Assembly (NCBI RefSeq): GCF_001888055.1
Contig: NZ_LXHZ01000025.1
Span: 1-48,682 of the forward strand
Source of the DNA: Rappaport israeli
GTDB taxonomy: Bacteria; Pseudomonadota; Gammaproteobacteria; Cardiobacteriales; Cardiobacteriaceae
Length of the DNA stretch: 48,682 nt
Direction of reading: 5' to 3'
The position numbers were made by a program, and so were the translations under genes. The notes below the pieces were generated by a model. The model searched no databases. It saw only the letters and a program-made list of their open reading frames with translations, and was not told the origin of the DNA. Shown here piece by piece: positions 9,928 through 19,230 of the stretch. The stretch's first letter is position 1, and each line of letters begins with the position of its first letter.

Positions 9928-11341
9928 ATGCACGCTATGTCTTTACGCAAAATTCTATTACCCCTCCTTATTCTTATAGCCTTTCCATCCCCTTTGGTTG
10001 TTGCACAAAACAGCATAGACTGCCAAGAAGCGCAGAGCAGTATTTTTACAGCGCTAAGAAAAGGCAAACTTGAAACCATTCAAAACTATACACAGCAATG
10101 CACCCTCCCCAAAGAAGATGAGCGCGGTTTTGCCAGCTATGATTTAGCGCTGTTAAGTGCAGATAAAGACACCCTCGCTTGGCTTAAAGACAAAGGTTAT
10201 CAGAATAAAACCCATTCAGTTTCATTGCTTAAATACATTCAAACAGGATTGCGGTTTTTAAATTTTTGATGCTGGCGTTATTGATGGGCAATACAACGAC
10301 GCCACCAAAGACGGCATTTTTAGCTTTCAAAAAGCCAATAAACTCTCCCAAACAGGTGAAATTAGCGCAGATTGGTTAAGCCTTTTTGAGCGCCAGCTCA
10401 CCAAAAAAATGCAAACCGTATTAGGCGATTTGGGCTATAACGCAGGTAAAGCCGATGGGATTATTGGCGATAACACACGCACCGCCATGCTTGCTTTTCG
10501 TCAAGAGCGAAACATGCCACGCGCGGATTATGGCTATATTGATGACCAACTGCTCTATCAGCTCATGCGCGCAGAAAATGAAGTGACCAAACAGCAAATC
10601 GCCCGCCGTGAAGCCGAGCGCGCCGCACGCTTAGCCGCACAAAAAGCCGCTGAACAACAAGAAATCGCCAGACGTAAAGCGCAGGAAAAACAAAAAGCCG
10701 AACGCGCACGTCGTGAGGCACAAGCAAAAGCACAAGAAGCGCGCAAAATAGCCGAGCAACAAGCTCAGCAAGCCAGAGAAGCGCAAGCCCTTGCGCAACA
10801 ACAAGCGCAACAACAAGCGCAACAACAAGCACAACAACAAGCACAACAACAAGCACAACAACAAGCACAACAACAAGCACAACAACAAGCCCTTATTGCC
10901 CAACAACAGGCAGAGCGTCGCACCGAGCAAGCAAGAGAGGCGCAAGCACAGGCAGAGCGCCAAGCGCAACAAGCCAAACAGGCGCAAGCAGAAGCGAAAG
11001 CTGCTGAATTAGCCGCCTTAGAAAGCAAACAACAAGTGCAACAAGCTTTTAAAGCGGCTGAACAGGGGCGCGCTGTAGCAGTGAGTCCTGATTTGCAAGC
11101 TGGTAGCCCCATCAGCGCGAATAATGCGCTGACCGCTACGGGCGATAAACGCAATAGCTTTAATAAATTATCTGGAAAGCTAAATTTTGTGCGCGAAGGC
11201 AAGGCATTGCGCCAATGTCTAATCGGAACGCAACCCATTGATAACGCTTGGTGTGAGCCGTATTATCCTTCTGGAGAAAATAAACAATGCGATGCGGTGA
11301 TTAGTCGCACAGGTATCGTCTTGAGTTTGTTGTGTAAATAA
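9928..11341 (+). CDS. Exported peptidoglycan-binding protein with Gln/Ala-rich coiled coil (frameshifted)
   Basis: A signal peptide (KILLPLLILIAFPSPLVVAQ) precedes a small Cys-containing domain and two putative PG_binding_1 modules. The first is AGVIDGQYNDATKDGIFSFQ and the second is LGYNAGKADGIIGDNTRTAM. A long Ala/Gln/Arg/Glu-rich helix (about residues 180-360) follows, including eight AQQQ repeats, then a C-terminal domain with four cysteines (RQCLIG, NAWCEP, KQCDAV, LLCK). The frame breaks near 10265 in a T5 tract; four Ts would join RFLNFDAGVIDG and give about 470 aa. I chose the ATG at 9928; another in-frame ATG lies at 9904 inside nudF. Role unknown; a cell-wall tether or scaffold is an inference from the layout. 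Confidence 0.7.
10793..10888 (+). repeat. 12-bp in-frame tandem repeat, 8 copies (AQQQ)
   Basis: Eight consecutive 12-bp units of the form GC(G/A)-CAA-CAA-CAA encode Ala-Gln-Gln-Gln. The first three units use GCG for Ala and the rest use GCA, so the later copies look like the more recent expansion. Copy-number change would lengthen the helix without breaking the frame. Confidence 0.95.
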
Positions 11342-11550
11342 CGCTTACTAAATGAACAGCTGTTTGATGAGCATTGCTACGTTCTTAGTTAAGGTGCGTA
11401 GCAAAATGCGTTGTTTTGGCAATGGATTTTTAGTTGTATTTGCGCTGATTGCGCTAAATGGTTGGAGCTGGCTAAGGATTATTTAATTCTCATAACTTTT
11501 GCCAGCGGTATGATGTGTTTTTCTATGATGATTGTTTTTAGGTTTTGAGT

Positions 11551-13466
11551 ATGTGTTATCCCTCTTATTTGTATCGGCAAGGTGCTTTATGGCAAGCGCT
11601 TAAAGTGTTTTTTTTAATGGTGTTTTTGATGTGGTTATCGCCTGCGATAATGGCATTTAATGAGCCTGATTTCTTACCCCCCGAGCAAGCTTTTAGTTAT
11701 CAATTATCGCAAAATAGCGATGGCACAATTGTATTAGAGTGGGATATTGCGCCTGATTATTATCTTTATCGAAAGCGGATGACGTTTGAAGGCGATAAGC
11801 CTTTAGCGCGCGTCGAGTATCCGCAAGGAACGATTATTCATGATGAATTTTTTGGCGATTCTGAGGTGTATTATCATCAAGCGTTGCTAACGATAGACCC
11901 TGCACAAGCTGAGCAATTAGAACTCCATTGGCAGGGGTGTGCGCAGGCAGGGCTGTGTTATCCGCCTCAAAGCGCGACCGTTGCAATTGCAGATATTCCC
12001 TTAAATGATGTTGACACAACGACACAAGCGCGCGATATGCCCCCCGCGCCTTCTACTCCTGATTATTCTTTATCGCAAGAGGCCAACCCCCAACAAACAG
12101 ACTTGACCCCTCAACACCTACCCCAAGCGCAATCAGTTGCAAAAGACCAGCACCTTGCTGGACAACTTGCTGATAATAGCTTTGCGCTTAATCTAGCTGT
12201 TTTTTATGGACTGGGACTATTACTAGCCTTTACGCCGTGCGTATTGCCCATGATTCCGATTTTGTCGTCTGTAATTGTTGGCAGCCAAGCGCGCAATAAA
12301 CGTGCTTTTGTGCTTGCCTTAGCTTTTGTGCTTGCGATGGCGATTACCTACGCACTTATTGGCGTGGTGGCAGCATTGGCAGGCGCTAGTGTGCAAGCGA
12401 CTTTACAACAGCCCACTTTTATTATCCCCTTAGCCTTAATTTTTGTGGCATTAGCCTTGGCGATGTTTGGATTGTATGAATTACAACTCCCGCTTTTTAT
12501 TCGTAATCGCTTAAGTAAAATCAGCAATAAACAAAAAGGCGGTAGTTGGATTGGTGCGGCGATGATGGGCATTTTGTCGGCATTATTGGCAAGCCCTTGC
12601 ATGACCGCGCCGTTGGCAGGGGCATTAATTTATATTGCTGATACAGGCAATGCCGTTTATGGCGGTTCTGCTTTGCTTGCGCTTGGTTTAGGGATGGGAA
12701 CGCCACTGATTTTAATGGTAACCGTGGGTTCAGCATTTTTGCCCAAACCTGGTTTGTGGATGAACCAAGTGAAAGCTGTGTTTGGATTTATCCTTTTGGC
12801 AACAGCTGTTTACTTCGTAAGTCGATTAATTGACCCTGCGGGACAATTAGCGCTTTGGGGGGTATGGTTATTTGCTCTTGGCGTGAGTGTAGCGCGTAGT
12901 GTGTATGTTGAGCATGGCGCTGGGAAAGCGGTAGCATTATCTGAGCGCAGACATTTATTTAAAAATAGCTTATTTATTATCGCGCTGTTAAGCATTATCT
13001 GGAGTGTGTTATTGCTCATTGGCGCTGCAGCTGGAGGACAGTCTTTGCGTCAGCCTTTAAGCGTCTTGCAAAGTAGCGCCACTGGTGCGCCAACCGCTCA
13101 TGCCAATGCGGTAAGTTTTGTGCGCGTCAATACAATGGATGAGTTAGAACAACAACTTAAAAAAGCCCAAGCAGAAGGCAAATGGAGCATGCTTGATTTT
13201 TATGCCGATTGGTGTGTTTCTTGTAAAATTTTTGAAGCCAAAGTACTTACCGACCCGCAAGTGCAGAAAGACTATCGCATATGATGGTCTTGCAAGCGGA
13301 TGTAACGCAATATAACGAAGCGGGAAAAGTGCTGATGTCTTCTTTGGGTGTTTTAGCGCCCCCCTCCATTTTATTTTTCGACCCACAGGGCAATGAAGTG
13401 CGTAGCAATCGTGTAGTGGGCGAATTAAACGCCGAAGAATTTTTACAACACTTGCCTATATTATAA
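11551..13466 (+). CDS. dsbD: Thiol:disulfide interchange protein DsbD (frameshifted near the end)
   Basis: Inner-membrane reductant carrier that passes electrons from cytoplasmic thioredoxin to periplasmic DsbC/DsbG and cytochrome c maturation. All three parts are visible: a periplasmic alpha domain with GCAQAGLCYPP, an eight-helix core with FTPCVLPMIPIL and SPCMTAPLAGAL, and a C-terminal thioredoxin-like domain with DFYADWCVSCK. The frame breaks near 13277 (QKDYRI-stop), and the next frame supplies VLQADVT...PSILFFD. One missing base repairs it to about 638 aa. The start is the ATG at 11551; an ATG at 11617 right before the hydrophobic segment is also possible. dsbG follows after 17 bp, so the pair is probably an operon. 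Confidence 0.9.
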
Positions 13467-13483
13467 ATATTTAAGGAAATCCT

Positions 13484-14250
13484 ATGAAACAAACTAAAAT
13501 TTTAACGCTCGCGCTTTTATTCACCACAGGCGTGAGCGCGCAAACCCAAGAAGAGCCTAAGGTGGTACAAAATCTAATTGCAGATGGCGTAGAAATTTCA
13601 GGCACTTTTTCAGCGCCTAATGATTTGACGGGTTATGTGGGGCATGTGGCTGGGCAGCCCATTTCGTTTTATCTCACCCCCGATAAAAAGCACGTTATTT
13701 TGGGCACAATGATGAATGATAAAGGTGAGAATATCAGTGAGCGCTATATTGAAGAGATGGTGATTGCACCGATGAATCAAAATGCGCTTGCTAAACTCGA
13801 AGCAGCACATTGGACGCTAGATGGCAGCCAGATGCCAAGCAAATCATCTACACTTTTACAGACCCCAATTGCCCCTATTGCCATCGTTTTCGAACCCAAG
13901 CCAGCCCATGGATTGATGCAGGATTAGTCCAATTTCGCCATATTGTTGTAGGCATTTTAGCGCCTAGCAGTTTGGAGAAAGCCGCGGTAATTCTCGCCAG
14001 TGAAGACCCTGAAAAAGCGCTTGGCATTAACCGCGAACGCCATAGTAAAGGAGGGATTAAAATTGATAAAGAACTCGTTGCAAAAGGAACGGCATTGGTA
14101 GAAGAAAACAACAAACTGATGCGCTCATTAGGATTGTTCGCCACACCAAGCAGTTATTATTTTGATGAAAAAGGCGACATTCAATCCATTCAAGGCTTAC
14201 CGCAAGGAAAAATGTTCGCCACTGTCATGGGAAGCCCTAAGCCTAAATAA
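13484..14250 (+). CDS. dsbG: Periplasmic disulfide isomerase/reductase DsbG-like (frameshifted)
   Basis: DsbC/DsbG family thioredoxin-fold protein. A signal peptide (ILTLALLFTTGVSAQ) is followed by an N-terminal dimerisation domain and a catalytic domain with CPYC, the DsbG-type active site, in TFTDPNCPYCHRF. The frame breaks near 13830. The first frame ends in LDGSQMPSK, while the second supplies PDAKQIIYTF. One extra C in a CC run gives LDGSPDAKQIIYTF, which aligns with the HWLLDGKKDAPVIVYVF region I remember from E. coli DsbG. Repaired length is about 255 aa. It would receive electrons from the adjacent DsbD and protect single cysteines from sulfenylation. A terminator follows. Confidence 0.87.
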
Positions 14251-14269
14251 TCGCGTTTATTCTTTTTTC

Positions 14270-14317
14270 AAAACCCAATCGGCGTTAAAAATATTTTGGC
14301 GGAAGATTGGGTTTTTT
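14270..14317 (+). terminator. Intrinsic terminator after dsbG
   Basis: AAAACCCAATC at 14270-14280 pairs with GATTGGGTTTT at 14305-14315 across a 24-nt loop that can fold further, followed by a T-run. It closes the dsbD-dsbG unit. Confidence 0.75.
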
Positions 14318-14540
14318 GTGAGTGCTTTTTGGTTTTAGAAACGGGTATTTAATACAGGAATTGGGTTGTGCCTAATCAATCATTGAATCAGCGATAATGA
14401 TTTACAGATTAAAAATAATCGTATAAAATTTCGCGCCCGCGCCGCGCGCTTGATTATAAATATTCTTTAATCAAAATTTTTCATAGCGCACATTTTTTTG
14501 TATAAATTTTAATCGGTCTTTAATTTTTTGGAGCTCTAAA

Positions 14541-16078
14541 ATGAAACGATACCAACCGCTTGCGCTTGCTATTTTTAGCGCTTTGGCATTAACCGCTTGT
14601 GGCGGCAGTTCAGCAAATCATGATTTTGTGCCGCCAAGCAATCCACCAGTGAAAGAACAACAACCTCAACAACCTCAACAACCTCAACAACCTCAACAAC
14701 CTCAACAACCTCAACAACCTCAACAACCTTCGCCTAGTATTCCAGCACCTAATCTACCTACACCACCAAAGAAAAATTCTAACTTCATGCCTGTAGCACC
14801 AGAAGAAACTAAAGATAGACATGCCTTAAGTAATATCGAATATAATTCACAGCATACTACGGGACTTTGGTCGGATTTGGTTAGTAGAAAGCTGATTACA
14901 TTCAATCCTTCTGTTAATTTTGAAAAAACAGACGGTACGACTGTTGCAAAAGTTAGGCAATTCCAGCTAGGGAATGGCGCGACAGGGGCTGATAAAGAAA
15001 AATTAGAAGAGCAATTTGCTTATCGTGAAAATGGCAACTTTTCTAATATAAATGTTGATAAGACATTAGAAGACCTTTTATATGTAAAAGACGCTGCAGG
15101 GTCTTATAAAAAAGTTCAATATGATAGTAACAGTAAAAAACTGGTTCATCCAGATACTGGCAAAGAACTAACGCAACAAGAGCTATATGTTAAAGCGCCC
15201 TCTGAAGTTTCTACGGCAGGATTGAAAAGTGTTGGTTCCTACATTAACGCCATTAAAATATTGGACAAACCTTATAAATTTAATGGAGCTACTTTCCCTT
15301 ATTATTATAATTTGAATGATGCATTGACCAAGCACGGACTTAAAGAAGGCGATATTGAGCTAGATATTTATAGTCAAGCGGCTCAGTATAATTCTGATGG
15401 AAGTGTTAAAGATGTGGTGGGGTGGAATAATGATGTGAAAATTGGAAAATATAAAGCCTACCGCGCGCCTTATTCTGTAGCTGTGCTGACCAGTGATTTT
15501 GAGAATAAAAAGTTGGAGGCATTATTTGGTCTTAATTCAACAAAGGATAATGTTTTTGGAATTGGAACTAGAGTACAAGATGGCATTACTATTGCAGGTG
15601 AAAAAACGATTTCAGTTGCAAATAAGAATGCTGATTTACCCAAGAATCTAAATGCTATCTATGATGGTGAAGTTATTGGACGTAATGTAACGGCTAAGAT
15701 GCAGTTGGATGTGAAATTTGGCAATAGTAATGATGTGAAAATTAAAGGAAAGATTGACCAAATAAAATTAGTCAATAGCGCGGCAAAAGACTTTTCAGGG
15801 TATGAACAATCAGATTTAGAGAATTCAGCAACTGTTTTAAATATTTCAGAGAAAAACTTTGCTCCCGATGCACGAGGGGAAGTTTATTTTGATAAAAACG
15901 ACTTTACATGGGGAGATAATGCTCCAGCTTCTTTAAAAACAAAGGAAACATTCTATAAAGAGTTAAAAGGTGATTTTTTGGCCCGAAAGCAACGGAGATT
16001 ACAGGGTCGTTGCTGGGTCAAGATAATGCAATTTTTAATGTAGAAATGACGAAACAGAAAACACTTGCCAGACCTTAG
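14541..16078 (+). CDS. Transferrin-binding-protein-like surface lipoprotein (frameshifted at 3' end)
   Basis: A signal peptide with lipobox LTACGG (Cys20) is followed by a low-complexity QQP x8 and Pro-rich linker, then about 430 residues of beta-rich sequence. The last part ends in a barrel strand pattern with GDFFGPKATEITGS once the frame is repaired. FxGPKAxEIxGS near the C-terminus is the hallmark I know from TbpB-like, Slam-exported lipoproteins of Neisseria and Moraxella. The break is in a T6 tract near 15978; seven Ts restore the frame to the TAG at 16076. About 512 aa. Ligand unknown; iron- or heme-protein binding is possible but unproven. RBS GGAG precedes the ATG. The region is more A/T-rich than its neighbours. 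No Slam or TbpA gene is in the window. Confidence 0.75.
14658..14729 (+). repeat. 9-bp in-frame tandem repeat, 8 copies (QQP)
   Basis: Eight perfect CAACAACCT units encode Gln-Gln-Pro in the linker just after the lipid anchor. Copy-number variation keeps the frame and would change how far the protein stands off the membrane. Confidence 0.95.
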
Positions 16079-16120
16079 GCTTAAACAGGTTTAGTGGCGT
16101 TTTAGTGCTTTTGAAAGGAA

Positions 16121-16147
16121 AAGATGGGGTTCGCCCCATCTTTTTTT
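16121..16147 (+). terminator. Strong intrinsic terminator after the lipoprotein gene
   Basis: GATGGGG-TTCG-CCCCATC, a perfect stem with a UUCG loop, is followed by a run of eight Ts. It separates the lipoprotein gene from the qNOR promoter. Confidence 0.92.
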
Positions 16148-16199
16148 ATGTCTTATAGGTTTAGAGTGTTGCAAAATTGGGGATAAAAATGCCATTGGG

Positions 16200-16241
16200 T
16201 TGATGTATATCAAGGAAAAAATAGGCTTAATTTTTTACTAT
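16200..16241 (+). promoter_or_regulatory. FNR/ANR-type site with class II promoter for qNOR
   Basis: TTGATGTATATCAA at 16200-16213 is a perfect FNR/ANR consensus (TTGAT-N4-ATCAA). TACTAT at 16236-16241 is a suitable -10. A start about 7 nt after it (near 16248) puts the site centre at -41.5, the classical position for class II activation. This predicts induction of the NO reductase when oxygen is low. Confidence 0.82.
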
Positions 16242-16273
16242 GTTGCGGTGTTTTATAACTGCGGGAGTAGAAA

Positions 16274-18561
16274 ATGAAGTCGTATAAATGGTTGTGGGGT
16301 CTGTTAATCGCCACAATGGTTGTAACGTTTACAGTGTTGGGATATTACGGACGTGAGGTTTATCGTGAAGCGCCACCTGTGCCAGAGCGGTTTGTATCAC
16401 CTTCAGGTGAGGTGGTGCTAACACGTGAGGGTATTTTAAAGGGTCAAAGCGCTTGGCAATCCATCGGTGGTATGTCGGTGGGGAGTGTGTGGGGGCATGG
16501 CGCGTATCAAGCCCCTGATTGGACGGCGGATTGGTTGCATCGTGAATTGTTGGCATGGCTTGAATTGCAAGCGCAGGCGCAATATGGTCAATCTTATGAC
16601 GCACTTTTGCCTGAGCAACAAAATGCGCTGGAATTTGCAGCAAAGCAAGATTTTCGGACAAATACCTATGACAAGGCAAGCGATACGGTGGTCTTGTCTG
16701 AGACTCGCTTAGCGGCAATTGATGAGGTTGCGCAGTATTATCAGCGTTTATTTGGGGATGATGCGACGCTACAACAGCGCCGTGAGCATTATGCGATGAA
16801 AGAAAATACTTTAGCAAGCGCGGAGAAACGCGCGGATATGGCGGGATTTTTCTTTTGGTCGGCATGGGCGGCTTCTACGAATCGTCCAGATTTAGAGGTT
16901 ACTTATACAAACAACTGGCCGCATGAGCCGTTGATTGATAATGTGCCAACGCCTGAGAATGTGATTTGGTCGGTTGCTTCTGTGGTGTTATTGTTATTTG
17001 GAATTGGCTTTATTATTTGGATTTGGTCGTTTTATGGCAATCATGAGCCTGATGTGGTGCAAGCGCCAGAAAAAGACCCTTTATCGTTGGTGCGTTTAAC
17101 GCCTTCACAGCGTGCGCTAGGGAAGTATTTATTTGTTGTGGTGGCGCTGTTTTGTGTGCAGGTGTTATTAGGAGGATTTACCGCGCACTATACCATTGAA
17201 GGACAACAGTTTTATGGCATAGATGTCTCTCAGTTGTTGCCCTACAGTTTGTCAAGAACTTGGCATATTCAATCGGCTATTTTTTGGATTGCAACGGCGT
17301 TCTTAGCCGCTGGTCTGTTTTTAGTGCCTATTATTAATGGGGGGAAAGACCCTGCTTATCAAAAACTAGGTGTCGATGTGTTGTTTATTGCGCTTTTAGT
17401 GGTGGTGTCGGGCTCATTTTTGGGGCAGTTCACCGCAATTAAAGGCTGGATGCCTGATGGTTTAAATTTCTGGTTTGGACATCAGGGCTATGAGTTTGTA
17501 GAGCTTGGTCGTTTTTGGCAGTTGGCGCTTTATATTGGTTTGATTTTCTGGTTGGTGTTGATGTTGCGTGGCGTTTGGGCAGCCTTAAAAGCACCAGGGG
17601 ATAATCATTTGTTGGTATTGCTTACGCTTGCTATTGGTGCAATTGGTTTGTTCTATGGTTCTGGTTTGTTCTATGGAGAGCATACTAATCTATCTATTAT
17701 GGAATATTGGCGCTGGTGGATTGTGCATCTGTGGGTTGAAGGCTTCTTTGAAGTGTTTGCGACAGTGGCATTGGCGTTTATTTTCTATAATTTAGGATTG
17801 GTTGGGCGTGAATCGGCAACGGTTGCAAGTTTGTTATCAGCCATTTTATTTATGGTTGGTGGCGTACCAGGAACGTTCCACCATTTGTATTTCTCAGGAA
17901 CTACGACGCCAATTATGGCTTTTGGCGCAATGTTTTCAGCGCTTGAAGTCGTGCCTTTGGTGATTTTGGGCTATGAGGCGTATGAAACTGGTCGTTACAA
18001 AAACGCGCACCATGGATGAAGCGCTTAAAATGGCCTTTGATGTGTTTTATTGCGGTGGCGTTTTGGAATATGTTAGGGGCGGGTGTGTTTGGCTTTTTAA
18101 TCAATCCCCCAATCTCATTATTCTATATTCAAGGATTGAATACGACGGCTAACCATGCACATGGCGCTTTATTCGGTGTCTATGGGTTTTTATCGCTTGG
18201 TTTTGTTTTGCTGGTGTTGCGCTATATCAAGCCAACGTTGCAATTTAACGATAAATTGATGAAAACCGCGTTTTGGTCGCTCAACTTAGGTTTGGCGTTG
18301 ATGATGTTTGTTACACTTTTACCGCACGGTGTTATTCAAGCCTATGCCGCAATTAGCAAAGGGCTTTGGTATGCGCGTAGTGAGGAGGTGATGCAATCGG
18401 ATATCTTGATTACCTTGCGTTGGTTGCGTACCATTGGCGATGTGGTGTTTATCGTTGGTGCCTTCGCGGTTACGGCTCAGGTAGTATTGGGACTTCGTCA
18501 TAAAGATATGGCGTATGTGCCCGAAACAACCGAGGCGGATGTGGCAGATGAATCGGCTTAA
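16274..18561 (+). CDS. norB: Quinol-dependent nitric oxide reductase qNOR (frameshifted)
   Basis: Single-subunit inner-membrane enzyme that reduces NO to N2O with quinol. Residues 1-250 form the N-terminal extension peculiar to qNOR (NorZ type), anchored by a first helix and ending at a second (VASVVLLLFGIGFIIWIW). The catalytic 12-helix core follows, with HLWVEGFFE (FeB and glutamate region), FHHLYFSG and NHAHGALFGVYG (heme ligand region). The frame breaks near 18012: AHHG-stop overlaps an ATG in the next frame, where WMKRLKWPLM resumes the family sequence. One missing base restores about 762 aa, normal for qNOR. The second piece is therefore not a separate NorC-like gene. It sits behind an FNR-type site and before a terminator. 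Confidence 0.93.
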
Positions 18562-18583
18562 TTTATCTGTGTGTTAGTCTGTT

Positions 18584-18618
18584 TCCGCGGCTGAGTTGGT
18601 TTGGTCGCGGATTTTTTT
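18584..18618 (+). terminator. Intrinsic terminator after qNOR
   Basis: TCCGCG at 18584-18589 pairs with CGCGGA at 18606-18611 and is followed by seven Ts. The stem is short (6 bp) but GC-rich. It lies before sco, so sco probably has its own promoter or depends on readthrough. Confidence 0.65.
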
Positions 18619-18642
18619 ATGTGTTGAGAAAAGGAGGATGTA

Positions 18643-19230
18643 ATGCGAGCAATGCAACGTTTAATGTTAGGGTTGATGATGTTGTTTGTACTAGCGCAGG
18701 CGCAGGCGCAGAATAAATCCTATGAATTTACACTTGAGGGCGCTGATGGGCAGGTGGTTACGCAAAAAGATTTCGCTGACCAATTTTTGTTGGTGGTATT
18801 TGGTTTTACATTCTGTCCAGATGTATGCCCAACGACGTTGTTTGAGTTAAAAGATGTCATGGCAACGCTTGAACAGCCTGAGCGCTTACAGCCTCTTTTT
18901 ATTACGATTGACCCCATACGAGATGATGCGCAGCGCCTAAATCAATATGTGCAATTTTTTGATAAACGGATTATAGGGCTAACGGGTTCTTTAGAAGCGA
19001 TTGATGCGGTTGTAAAACAATTTAATGCTTCATATGGTTATCGCTATGAAGGCAAAAAGGTTACCCCGCCTGATTTGCCTGAGGGGTATATTGTCTATCA
19101 CAGCACTTATATTTATTTGTTAGCTCCAAAGACGCGAGATCTGGTGGATGTGTTTGATTATCAAACAGGCTCAGAGTTGCTCACTCAACGAATTGCTCAG
19201 GCGATGCAAGCGTATGAAACAAATCATTAA
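18643..19230 (+). CDS. SCO1/SenC family copper chaperone
   Basis: Periplasmic thioredoxin-fold protein that delivers copper or manages the thiols of copper sites. It has an N-terminal signal peptide or anchor (LMLGLMMLFVLAQAQAQ). The copper-binding CPDVC motif lies at Cys58 and Cys62, and the distal histidine is His153 in VYHSTYIYLL. 195 aa. AGGAGG precedes the ATG. SCO proteins usually serve CuA of cytochrome oxidase. Here the neighbours are NO and nitrite reductases, and its end overlaps the start of the propeller gene by 17 bp, so a role in loading the copper sites of NirK is a reasonable inference, not shown. Confidence 0.9.
   Translation: MRAMQRLMLGLMMLFVLAQAQAQNKSYEFTLEGADGQVVTQKDFADQFLLVVFGFTFCPDVCPTTLFELKDVMATLEQPERLQPLFITIDPIRDDAQRLNQYVQFFDKRIIGLTGSLEAIDAVVKQFNASYGYRYEGKKVTPPDLPEGYIVYHSTYIYLLAPKTRDLVDVFDYQTGSELLTQRIAQAMQAYETNH

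Noticed and set aside
10791-10900. Tandem units resembling a CRISPR array or satellite
   Set aside because: The 12-bp units are contiguous without spacers and lie in frame inside a coding region, giving AQQQ repeats.
10563-11238. Long minus-strand frames rich in Leu, Val or Cys/Ala opposite the Gln-rich gene
   Set aside because: They arise from the reverse complement of CAA/GCA repeats; no start signals and no sensible protein composition.
11352-11486. 44-codon plus-strand frame between the PG-binding gene and dsbD
   Set aside because: It starts MNSCLMSIATFL and ends with a hydrophobic stretch, but it has no ribosome site or known relative. It could be chance and was left out.
18016-18561. 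Separate small membrane subunit (NorC-like) after qNOR
   Set aside because: Its sequence is the normal C-terminal part of single-chain qNOR; it only looks separate because of a one-base break.
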